NCBI RefSeq assembly: GCF_002909445.1
Contig: NZ_PPXC01000017.1
Coordinates: 1 to 64,000, forward strand
Direction of reading: 5' to 3'
Length of the DNA stretch: 64,000 nucleotides
Source: Arthrobacter glacialis
GTDB taxonomy: Bacteria > Actinomycetota > Actinomycetes > Actinomycetales > Micrococcaceae
In this document: piece by piece, positions 35,118-42,399 of the stretch
How positions within the stretch are numbered: position 1 is the first letter of the stretch
How the letters are laid out: the number at the start of each line of letters is the position of its first letter
Notes under the pieces: model-generated
Told to the model about the DNA's origin: nothing
What the model saw: only the letters and a program-made list of their open reading frames with translations
Databases searched by the model: none
Position numbers and translations under genes: made by a program

Positions 35118-36560
35118 ATGTCTGATTCCGCAAACGCCACAGCCCGCATCCCTTCCGGCCGGAAGTCCCTGGCCGCTTCCTCCGAGCGCATTGCCTTGGG
35201 CCCCCTCGATGGGCGCTACTCCGGCGCCGTAGCACCGTTGGTGGACTACCTCTCCGAGGCAGCCTTGAACCGTGACCGCGTTGGGGTGGAGGTTGAGTGG
35301 TTCATCCACCTGACCAACAACAACGTCTTGCCGGGCACCGAGCCGTTGACGGCAGCGCAGCAGGCCGGATTGCGCGCCATCGTGACCGAGTTTGACGCAG
35401 CCTCTGTGCAGGAGCTGGCTGACATTGAAAAGGTCACCGTCCACGACGTCAAGGCCGTTGAGTACTTCATCGGTAACCGTCTGGCAGACCTGGGCCTGGA
35501 GCGCTTGAAGCCGCTGGTTCACTTTGGTTGCACCAGTGAAGACATCAACAACCTCTCCTACGCCGTGGGCGTCAAGGGCGCTGTGGAGGACGTGTGGCTG
35601 CCGGCAGCCCGCACACTCGTGGCCAAAATTGCTGAAATGGCCGAAGAAAACCGCGCCGTCCCCATGCTGTCGCGCACCCACGGCCAGCCCGCCACACCCA
35701 CCACCCTGGGCAAGGAACTGGCCGTCACGGCTCACCGCCTAACCCGCCAGCTGGACCGCGTTGCCAAGACTGAATTCCTGGGCAAGATCAACGGCGCCAC
35801 GGGAACCTACGCTGCCCACTACGCTTCCGTCCCGGCTGCCGACTGGCAGGACGTTGCCAAGGGCTTCGTTGAGTCCTTGGGCCTGACATGGAACCCGTTG
35901 ACCACGCAGATCGAATCACACGACTGGCAGGCCGAGCTCTACGCTGACATGGCCCGGTTCAACCGCATTCTGCACAACCTGTGCACCGACGTGTGGAGCT
36001 ACATCTCCATCGGCTACTTTGCGCAGATCCCGGTTCCGGGCGCCACCGGCTCCTCTACCATGCCGCACAAGGTGAACCCGATCCGCTTCGAGAACGCGGA
36101 AGCAAACCTGGAACTCTCCAACGCCCTGCTGGACACCCTTGGCGCAACGTTGGTCACCAGCCGCTGGCAGCGCGACCTCACGGACTCCTCCAGCCAGCGC
36201 AACATTGGCGTGGCGTTCGGTCACTCCCTGCTGGCCATTAACAACGTTTTGGGCGGCCTGGGCCGGCTCGACACCGCCGAGGCCGTGCTGGCCGAGGACC
36301 TTGACCACAACTGGGAAGTTCTCGCCGAGGCCATCCAGATGGTCATGCGCGCCGAGGCAATCGCCGGCGTCGAAGGCATGGAAGACCCCTACGAGCGTCT
36401 CAAGGACCTGACCCGCGGCCAGCGCGTGAACGCCGCCCGCATGCAGGAGTTCGTCTCCGGTTTGGGCCTGTCGGCCGACGCGCAGGCACGCCTGCTGGAT
36501 CTCACCCCGGGTAAGTACATCGGTATTGCCGAGTCCTTGGTGGATCACCTGCAAAAGTAA
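35118..36560 (+). CDS. purB: Adenylosuccinate lyase
   Basis: Cleaves adenylosuccinate and SAICAR in purine synthesis; cytoplasmic, 480 residues. The fumarase/aspartase superfamily signature is GSSTMPHKVNPIRFENAE, and the earlier ScFGCTSEDINN- and RTHGQPATPT-type blocks are present. An N-terminal extension of about 30 residues precedes LGPLDGRYSG. It is a single gene, followed by a strong terminator. Confidence 0.96.
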   Translation: MSDSANATARIPSGRKSLAASSERIALGPLDGRYSGAVAPLVDYLSEAALNRDRVGVEVEWFIHLTNNNVLPGTEPLTAAQQAGLRAIVTEFDAASVQELADIEKVTVHDVKAVEYFIGNRLADLGLERLKPLVHFGCTSEDINNLSYAVGVKGAVEDVWLPAARTLVAKIAEMAEENRAVPMLSRTHGQPATPTTLGKELAVTAHRLTRQLDRVAKTEFLGKINGATGTYAAHYASVPAADWQDVAKGFVESLGLTWNPLTTQIESHDWQAELYADMARFNRILHNLCTDVWSYISIGYFAQIPVPGATGSSTMPHKVNPIRFENAEANLELSNALLDTLGATLVTSRWQRDLTDSSSQRNIGVAFGHSLLAINNVLGGLGRLDTAEAVLAEDLDHNWEVLAEAIQMVMRAEAIAGVEGMEDPYERLKDLTRGQRVNAARMQEFVSGLGLSADAQARLLDLTPGKYIGIAESLVDHLQK

Positions 36561-36568
36561 CTCCCTCT

Positions 36569-36632
36569 CGAACGGGCAGTAGTTGTTGATGTTGGGCAAA
36601 AACATCAACAACTACTGCCCGTTCGTTTTTTT
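36569..36632. terminator. Strong rho-independent terminator after purB
   Basis: A 25-bp perfect stem (36569-36593 with 36601-36625), a 7-base loop, then seven T (36626-36632). The T-tract runs into the stop codon of the convergent DUF2695-like gene (36631-36633). Confidence 0.95.
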
Positions 36633-37077
36633 AGCGGCGTTCCAACCAGGCCTGGAAGTTGTCCCGCGCGACGTCGGCCCGCCACCGCCATAGCTTGCAG
36701 GGCTGGGTTGAGCCGTGCCGAACTTCAAGACAGTCCGGCGCAGCGTAGGGTATGCCGCAATCCGGGCAGCAGTCAGCTTCCCAAATGGCATCGTTGACCA
36801 TGACGCCATCCTGGAGCAGCTGACAGTCGCTGAAAATGCCCATCCTCATGAGCCGTGTGGCCCACTGGGTGGCACGCGGGGCATTGAGCCTCTGAAACGT
36901 TGCGGTCATGTCAAAGCCGGATTGCTTCAGAAGCGTCATGGTCCGCATGAGAAAGCAGATCATGCACTCATTGTGGTGCGGCACCATGATGGTGTCTGTC
37001 ATTTCCCAAAATCGGCGCTCAATTTCTTGGTCCGAGGCATGGGACCCGTCCCCCTCGGCAGCACTATGGTGATCCAT
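36631..37077 (-). CDS. Cys-rich DUF2695-like protein
   Basis: A 148-residue protein starting at 37077, with AAGGA six bases upstream. It has a CMICF motif, then GIFSDCQLL (compare the GG-x-CDCEVL motif of DUF2695), and a CCPDCG element near the C-terminus, with eight Cys in all and several His. This suggests a metal (zinc) site. The N-terminal and central parts are alpha-helical. It has no operon partner, and the gene runs into the purB terminator. The 228 bases upstream, before the thioesterase gene, show only short palindromes such as AAGGGCCCTT. The DUF2695 match is my reading from the motif and is not certain. Confidence 0.65.
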   Translation of the reverse strand: MDHHSAAEGDGSHASDQEIERRFWEMTDTIMVPHHNECMICFLMRTMTLLKQSGFDMTATFQRLNAPRATQWATRLMRMGIFSDCQLLQDGVMVNDAIWEADCCPDCGIPYAAPDCLEVRHGSTQPCKLWRWRADVARDNFQAWLERR

Positions 37078-37305
37078 GGTTTTTCCTTTCCATGGGTTCA
37101 ATGTCTCAGACTGGGGAACCGCCTTGAAGGGCCCTTTCTTCTTTTGTGGACAACTCCGCCGCCGGCGCTGCCTCTGGGGGAATGAATGCCGCACCCGCCC
37201 TTCGCCCGCGGCCGCCGCGCAAATAAGCCTGTGTGGCGCAAAACATGGTGAGTCGTGGCTAACATTCCATGCCACGCCCCCTCGGCGGGAGAGTAAATTA
37301 TCGTT

Positions 37306-37740
37306 ATGAGCCTTGGTGACATCACATTCCACACCCGCAAATGGGTCCGCCCCGAAGATCTCAACGCCAACGGCACCCTGTTTGGTGGCAGCCTGTTGCG
37401 CTGGATCGACGAGGAAGCAGCCATTTACGCGATCGTTCAGCTTGGCAATGGCCGGGCCGTCACCAAGTACATGTCTGAGATCAACTTTGTCTCCTCCGCC
37501 CGGCAGGGCGACTTGGTGGAGATGGGCCTGACGGCAACCCATTTTGGCCGGACGTCGTTGACCATGCGCGCTGAAGTGCGCAACATGTTCACCCGGGAAT
37601 CGATTCTCACCATCGAAAAGATCGTGTTTGTGAATCTGGGCGACGACGGCAAGCCAGCACCCCACGGTTACGACTCCATCACCTACAGCCGGGACCGGGT
37701 GCCCACCCAGCACCTGGGGCACTTCGAACCCGAGGACTGA
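37306..37740 (+). CDS. Acyl-CoA thioesterase (YciA-like hotdog fold)
   Basis: A 144-residue single hotdog-domain thioesterase. NANGTLFGGSLLRWIDEEAA holds the catalytic-region Asp and Gly of the BFIT/YciA group, with MSEINFVSSARQGDLVE following. It hydrolyses acyl-CoA to free acid and CoA. It is a single gene with a weak ribosome site (GGGAGAG, 13 bases upstream). Confidence 0.87.
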   Translation: MSLGDITFHTRKWVRPEDLNANGTLFGGSLLRWIDEEAAIYAIVQLGNGRAVTKYMSEINFVSSARQGDLVEMGLTATHFGRTSLTMRAEVRNMFTRESILTIEKIVFVNLGDDGKPAPHGYDSITYSRDRVPTQHLGHFEPED

Positions 37741-37782
37741 GCCGCCAGCCTCACCCCCGGGCCTCCTGGACAACAGCCGACG

Positions 37783-38994
37783 TCAACCTCGCCGTGTGCG
37801 CTGGAACTCTCCGGTCCGTGCCAAGGCCTCACGGACGGCGTCGTACCCGGCGGCAAAGCTCAACCGCACTGTCGAACGACCCCCGACCCCGTCAAAGTCG
37901 GAACCCGGCACCAGCGCCACTCCCGCGTCTTCCAGCAGGGCGGCGCAGTAGTGCGCCGAATCGGCAAAGCCAGCCAGCGCGGGACCTAGATTGGCATAAA
38001 AGTAAAAGGCGCCGTCCGCCGGAGCCGCATCAACCCAGCCCAGCTCGGCCACCTGGCTCAGCACATAGTCGCGGGTGCGGGAAAACTCCGCCACCGCAGC
38101 GTCCGCCTCGGCGTAGGATTGCTCGTTGAACGCCTCCAGGGCCGCCATTTGGGCCGGTGCGGGCGGGCAGAGCGCAATGTTGCCGGCCAGCGCATCAACG
38201 GCCTGGATCAAGTCGTCGGGCACAATGGCCCAGCCAAGCCGCCAGCCCGTCATGCCCCAGTACTTGGAGAAGCTGGAAATCACCACGCCCGCACGGTCAA
38301 GTTCCCAGGCACACACGCCTTGCGGATCCACTGCGTCCGGCAAAGGGTAGGTGATGCCGTGGTAAATTTCGTCACTGACCAAGCGGACGCCATTGTCCGC
38401 GCACCAGCGGGTCAGTGCGGACAACTCGGCCCGGGACACCATGGTGCCCGTGGGATTGGCGGGCGAAGCCAGCACCAGTCCCGCCAACGGCCCGTGCTGA
38501 GCCACGGCGGCGTCCAGAATAGCCGGAGTGGGCTGGAAGCGGGTGTCCGCCCCGGCGTCGAGCTCAATCACCTCAACACCGAGCGCCTTGAGGATGTTCT
38601 TGTACGCCGGATAACCCGGGCGGGCCAGCGCCACCTTGTCCCCCGGGTTGAATGCCGCCAAGAAGACCAGCATGAACGCGCCCGATGACCCCGTGGTGAC
38701 AGCAACGTTCCCAGAAGCGATCTCCAACCCATACCAACGCTTGTAGTGCCCGGCGATTGCTTGGCGCAGCGCAGTGATGCCCAGCGGCGGCGTATATGTC
38801 AGGGCCATGGAGGAGGAGTGGAGTGCTGCAGCCCGCGCGGAAACGGCCAGGGGTGCGCCGCCGCTGGGCTCGCCGGCGCACAGGGAGATGACTGATCGCC
38901 CCTGGGCGCGGAGGTCGGCCACTCGTTGCAGGATATCCATGACAGCAAAGGGCTGCACGTTCGCGCGGCGGGCAACAGCAAGGGGTTTGCGCAT
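37783..38994 (-). CDS. Pyridoxal-phosphate aminotransferase, class I/II
   Basis: A 403-residue enzyme. ASPANPTGTM, VSDEIYHGITY and the PLP-Lys motif SSFSKYWGMTGWRLGWA identify an aspartate/alanine-type aminotransferase. The start at 38994 has AGGAG six bases upstream. The substrate cannot be determined. It is a single gene, divergent from the Pth2-like gene. A long frame on the opposite strand is an artefact of codon bias. Confidence 0.88.
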   Translation of the reverse strand: MRKPLAVARRANVQPFAVMDILQRVADLRAQGRSVISLCAGEPSGGAPLAVSARAAALHSSSMALTYTPPLGITALRQAIAGHYKRWYGLEIASGNVAVTTGSSGAFMLVFLAAFNPGDKVALARPGYPAYKNILKALGVEVIELDAGADTRFQPTPAILDAAVAQHGPLAGLVLASPANPTGTMVSRAELSALTRWCADNGVRLVSDEIYHGITYPLPDAVDPQGVCAWELDRAGVVISSFSKYWGMTGWRLGWAIVPDDLIQAVDALAGNIALCPPAPAQMAALEAFNEQSYAEADAAVAEFSRTRDYVLSQVAELGWVDAAPADGAFYFYANLGPALAGFADSAHYCAALLEDAGVALVPGSDFDGVGGRSTVRLSFAAGYDAVREALARTGEFQRTRRG

Positions 38995-39097
38995 GTGAAC
39001 TCCTGGGCAGATTCTGTTTGCACGCCGGGCAGTGGGGACGAACGTGCAAGAGTTCCAGCTTGTCACATGCCCCCGCGGATACCCATACGCTTAAGGG

Positions 39098-39784
39098 GTG
39101 AGTGAATACGCCGACAGCAGCCCCCAGGAACTGATCCAACCCATCATTTTGCTGGTAGACCGCGAGGAACCTGCCAGCGAGCAGCACGGCATTGCCGCGG
39201 CCGCACTGGCCTCCGCGCAGGCGTTCCTGCGCGACCGCGAAAATCCCGACTGGCGCCTGTGGGCATCCGGAGCGTTCGGCAAAACGGTCAGGCGTGCCGA
39301 CGCCAAGGTGTTCGCCAAGGTCCTCGCCGCGTTCCCCGAGCACGTGCTGGCAACGGTTGGCGAAGCAAGCGCCGTGGGCCTGCCACCCATGCCGGCCGCT
39401 GAACTGCCCAAGCTGCTGGCCAAGTTGCAGGTTTCCGGCACGCAACTGCCACCCGGTGAGCCGCTGCCGCCCCAGCCACTGAGCATTGTGCTGAACGCGT
39501 CCCTGGAGATGTCCACTGGCAAGGCCTGCGCCCAGGCCGCTCACGCGCTTTTCGCGTGGGTGCTGGAGTCCAAGCCGGCCGCGGTTGAGGCGTGGGCTGC
39601 CGACGGCTTCCCCCTCGGTGTCCTCGAGCTGCCGGCGAAGGAGTTCCACAAGGGTGCCCGCAAGTCGGCCGGGCCTGTCATCCAGGATGCAGGCAGGACC
39701 GAAATAGAGCCGGGCTCCACCACCGCCTATGTGACCGTTGCTGCGGAAAAGCCCCGCCCGTGGTGGAAGCGAACCAGCGCTTAA
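39098..39784 (+). CDS. Pth2-type peptidyl-tRNA hydrolase with duplicated domain
   Basis: Would release tRNA from stalled peptidyl-tRNA. 228 residues, about twice the usual Pth2 length. The C-terminal half (about 125-220) has the Pth2 plan: LNASLEMSTGKACAQAAHA, a Trp-containing helix, and IQDAGRTEIEPGSTTAYV, the DAGRT-x-I-x-PG signature. The N-terminal half (about 14-120) follows the same order (PIILLVDREEP, Ala-rich helix, DWRLWASGAFGKTVRR, VLATVGEAS) but lacks the catalytic signature. This looks like an ancient tandem duplication with one degenerate copy. It begins with GTG at 39098. Confidence 0.78.
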   Translation: MSEYADSSPQELIQPIILLVDREEPASEQHGIAAAALASAQAFLRDRENPDWRLWASGAFGKTVRRADAKVFAKVLAAFPEHVLATVGEASAVGLPPMPAAELPKLLAKLQVSGTQLPPGEPLPPQPLSIVLNASLEMSTGKACAQAAHALFAWVLESKPAAVEAWAADGFPLGVLELPAKEFHKGARKSAGPVIQDAGRTEIEPGSTTAYVTVAAEKPRPWWKRTSA

Positions 39785-39789
39785 CCCAA

Positions 39790-39834
39790 GAACGACGCCG
39801 GAACTTTAGTTCCGGCGTCGTTCTCTCGTTAAGT
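39790..39834. repeat. Intergenic palindrome, family A copy 2
   Basis: Arms 39790-39805 and 39808-39823 pair perfectly over 16 bases around a 2-base loop, followed by TCTCGTTAAG. The right half CGGCGTCGTTCTCTCGTTAA matches copy 1 (9980-9999) with one C/T change. It starts five bases after the pth2 stop and lies between convergent pth2 and rlmN. Confidence 0.88.
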
Positions 39835-39850
39835 GCAACTCGCCTAAGTG

Positions 39851-41119
39851 CTACTCGGCGGCGGCGAGCTGCCCGCAGGCGCCGTCAATTTCCTTGCCGC
39901 GGGTGTCGCGCAGGGTGGTGGGCACGCCGTTGTCAATGAGCGTATTGATGAATTCCTGCATGACCTCCGGCTCCGAGGACGTCCAGATGGAGCCGGGGGT
40001 GGGGTTCAGCGGGATCGGGTTAACGTGCACCCAGCCGCGGCCGCGCTGGTTGAGCTTCTTTGCGAGCAGCTCGGCACGCCACGGGTGGTCGTTCATGTCC
40101 TTGATCAGCGCGTACTCGATGGAGACGCGGCGGCCCGTGACCTTGTAGTAGTTGTACGCGGCGTCAAGCGCCTCATCAACCTTCCACTGGGAGTTGACCG
40201 GGATCAGCTCATCGCGCAGTTCATCATCGGGGGCGTGCAGGGACAGCGCGAACGTGATGGCGATGCCTTCTTCGGCCAGCTTGTTGATGGCCGGGACCAG
40301 ACCCACCGTGGAAACCGTGATGCCGCGGGCTGACATGCCCAGGCCCTCGGGAGCCTCGGCTGCCATCCTGTGCACGGCCTTCATGACGCGCTTGTAGTTG
40401 GCCAGCGGCTCACCCATGCCCATGAAAACAATGTTGGTGACGCGCTCGGCGTCGTGCCCGCCGTCGCGGCGCAGGTGGCCCAGCCCGCCCTCGGCGATGA
40501 CCCGGTTGGCCTGGACAATCTGGTCAAGGATTTCCGCGGTGGACATGTTGCGGGTCAGTCCGGCCTGGCCTGTGGCGCAGAACGGGCAGTTCATGCCGCA
40601 GCCGCACTGGCTGGAGACACACAAGGTGACGCGGCCCGTGTAACGCATCAGCACTGACTCCACGAGGGAGCCGTCAAAGAGGCGCCACAGGAACTTGATG
40701 GTGTCGCCGTTGTCCGTGGTGAGGCGCTTGACCTCTGTCAGAAGCTTGGGGAACATGGTGTCCACAATCTCGGCGCGGCGGTCCTTGGGGAGGTCGCTCA
40801 TGCGCTCGGGATCGGTGGTGTAATGCTGGAAATAGTGCACGGAGAGCTGCTTGGCACGGAACGCCGGCAGGCCCATCTCCTTGAACTTCGCCTCACGCTC
40901 GGGCAGCGTCATGTCCGCCAGGTGCACCGGCGGCTGGGACACGCGCGGGGACTTGAACTGCAGCAGCGGTCGCCCTCCCGGGTCCTTGGCCTGCTTCCAG
41001 CCCTCGGTGGCAGGCATGACCTGGGCCGCACGGCGGGCAGGACGTGTCTTGGAGGCTGTCACGGCGGATGCGGCGACGGCAGGGCTGGGGGTGTTTTCGG
41101 GGGAAGTCATCCTTTCCAT
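39851..41119 (-). CDS. rlmN: 23S rRNA (adenine-2503-C2) methyltransferase, radical SAM
   Basis: A dual-specificity RNA methyltransferase, 422 residues. The radical SAM cluster motif is CGMNCPFC (CX3CX2C) in QCGCGMNCPFCATGQAGL; VFMGMGEPLAN and SLHAPDDELRDELIP are typical. The N-terminus has a 50-residue Ala/Pro-rich extension. ATG 41119 or 41110 may be used; neither has an ideal ribosome site. The C-terminal catalytic Cys should be the one near DGACGQL, six to seven residues from the end. Confidence 0.95.
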   Translation of the reverse strand: MERMTSPENTPSPAVAASAVTASKTRPARRAAQVMPATEGWKQAKDPGGRPLLQFKSPRVSQPPVHLADMTLPEREAKFKEMGLPAFRAKQLSVHYFQHYTTDPERMSDLPKDRRAEIVDTMFPKLLTEVKRLTTDNGDTIKFLWRLFDGSLVESVLMRYTGRVTLCVSSQCGCGMNCPFCATGQAGLTRNMSTAEILDQIVQANRVIAEGGLGHLRRDGGHDAERVTNIVFMGMGEPLANYKRVMKAVHRMAAEAPEGLGMSARGITVSTVGLVPAINKLAEEGIAITFALSLHAPDDELRDELIPVNSQWKVDEALDAAYNYYKVTGRRVSIEYALIKDMNDHPWRAELLAKKLNQRGRGWVHVNPIPLNPTPGSIWTSSEPEVMQEFINTLIDNGVPTTLRDTRGKEIDGACGQLAAAE

Positions 41120-41277
41120 TGTCCCTCAGTTGCCCGCTCCTGTCCCGTCTCGGCCGGGAAGATCACATTTTGCCTCATCCGGGCATCGTTTTTCGAAGGC
41201 AAGCACGACGGCGTGTGCCACGGTTCCGCGGCCCGACCACCAGTCTCCGAGCTCGCAGAAACACGTAGGCTGACACC

Positions 41278-42288
41278 ATGATTTCCCTGATTCTTGCCGT
41301 CTTTCTCGGCAGCGTGTACTTTTACCTGCGCCATAAGGACGCCCGCATGCTGCGCAATGGAATCGTGTTGGTGGCCGCCAGCTGGTTTGCACTGTTGGGA
41401 ATAACGGAAATACTCGGTCAGTGGTTCCCTTGGACCCAATGGATCGCGGTTGGCATCGTAGTGCTCTCGCCGTTGGCCATTGTGGTGCTGGCCGGGTTCC
41501 TGATCAGCAACGGCGTCACCATGATGCGCAATGAGGGGCGAAGCTTAGGCAATCTTCTCGCCCTTCTGGCCGGCGTGGCCCTGTTGGGACTCCCGGTGTT
41601 CGCCGCGCTGCTCGTGGTCACGCTCAATCCGGTGGCGATCGGCTTAGCCGCACTGTTGTTTTTCTTGTGCAGCTATTTTGGCGTGGTGTTTGTGGTGTTC
41701 CTGGCTTATGCGGTGGCCTACGGGAAGATGAAGCACACCATAGACCCGGCCGCCGTGGTCATTCTGGGTTCGCAAATCATCAAGGGGAAAGTGCCGCCGC
41801 TGCTCCGCTCCCGCCTGGACAAGGGCCTTGAAGTGTATCGGGGGGCATCGGCAAAAACCGCTCCGTTGCTTATTCCAAGCGGCGGTCAGGGCTGGGACGA
41901 ATCGCGGCCCGAGGGCGTCGCCATGGCCGAATATCTGGTCTCTGCCGGGGTTCCCGTGGCACATGTGGTGGCCGAGGATCAGGCTATTAGCACGGCCCAA
42001 AACCTGCAATTTTCGGCCATTGTGGCCCGTGAGCACGGCCGCGACGGCGCCCTGCTGGTCGTCACAAACAATTACCATGTGCTCCGCGCCGCACTGCTGT
42101 CCAGGAAGCTGGGGATCAATGCCCAAGTAGTCGGCTCCCCCACGGCGCGGTACTTTTTGCCCAGCGCGTTCCTGCGCGAATTCGTCGCCATCCTTAGGGA
42201 ACACAAAAAACTGCACGTCATCATGTGCCTGCCGTTTGTGGCACTGACGGTGTCCGTGACGGCCGCCATCATCACCGTCTCACAGTGA
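41278..42288 (+). CDS. YdcF/ElyC-family (DUF218) membrane protein
   Basis: A 336-residue protein. The N-terminal third has four to five hydrophobic segments. The soluble DUF218 domain starts at AAVVILGSQIIKGKVPPLLR, and contains LLIPSGGQGWDESRPEGVAM, VAEDQAISTAQNLQ and TNNYHVLRAALLSRKLG, which align with YdcF and SanA/ElyC proteins. A C-terminal hydrophobic segment follows. ElyC-type proteins act in envelope/undecaprenyl metabolism in enterobacteria; the function here is unknown. Confidence 0.87.
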   Translation: MISLILAVFLGSVYFYLRHKDARMLRNGIVLVAASWFALLGITEILGQWFPWTQWIAVGIVVLSPLAIVVLAGFLISNGVTMMRNEGRSLGNLLALLAGVALLGLPVFAALLVVTLNPVAIGLAALLFFLCSYFGVVFVVFLAYAVAYGKMKHTIDPAAVVILGSQIIKGKVPPLLRSRLDKGLEVYRGASAKTAPLLIPSGGQGWDESRPEGVAMAEYLVSAGVPVAHVVAEDQAISTAQNLQFSAIVAREHGRDGALLVVTNNYHVLRAALLSRKLGINAQVVGSPTARYFLPSAFLREFVAILREHKKLHVIMCLPFVALTVSVTAAIITVSQ

Positions 42289-42363
42289 CCTCGATGACGG
42301 CGCTGCCGTTGTAAGCCACAGTAAGGGACTGCGAGCATCCGCTTAAATTCAGCGGCGCGACTT

Positions 42364-42391
42364 TTGACAGTCTAATTATTTTCGTTATAAA
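42364..42391 (+). promoter_or_regulatory. Near-consensus promoter giving an apparently leaderless aga mRNA
   Basis: TTGACA (42364-42369), a 16-base spacer and TATAAA (42386-42391). Transcription starting about seven bases after the -10 would begin at about 42398, two bases before the ATG at 42400. No Shine-Dalgarno sequence is present. Confidence 0.72.
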
Positions 42392-42399
42392 ACTTATGC

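Noticed and set aside
37078-37305. A small gene or RNA upstream of the thioesterase
   Set aside because: No ribosome site with a conserved frame, and only short palindromes are visible; nothing could be supported.
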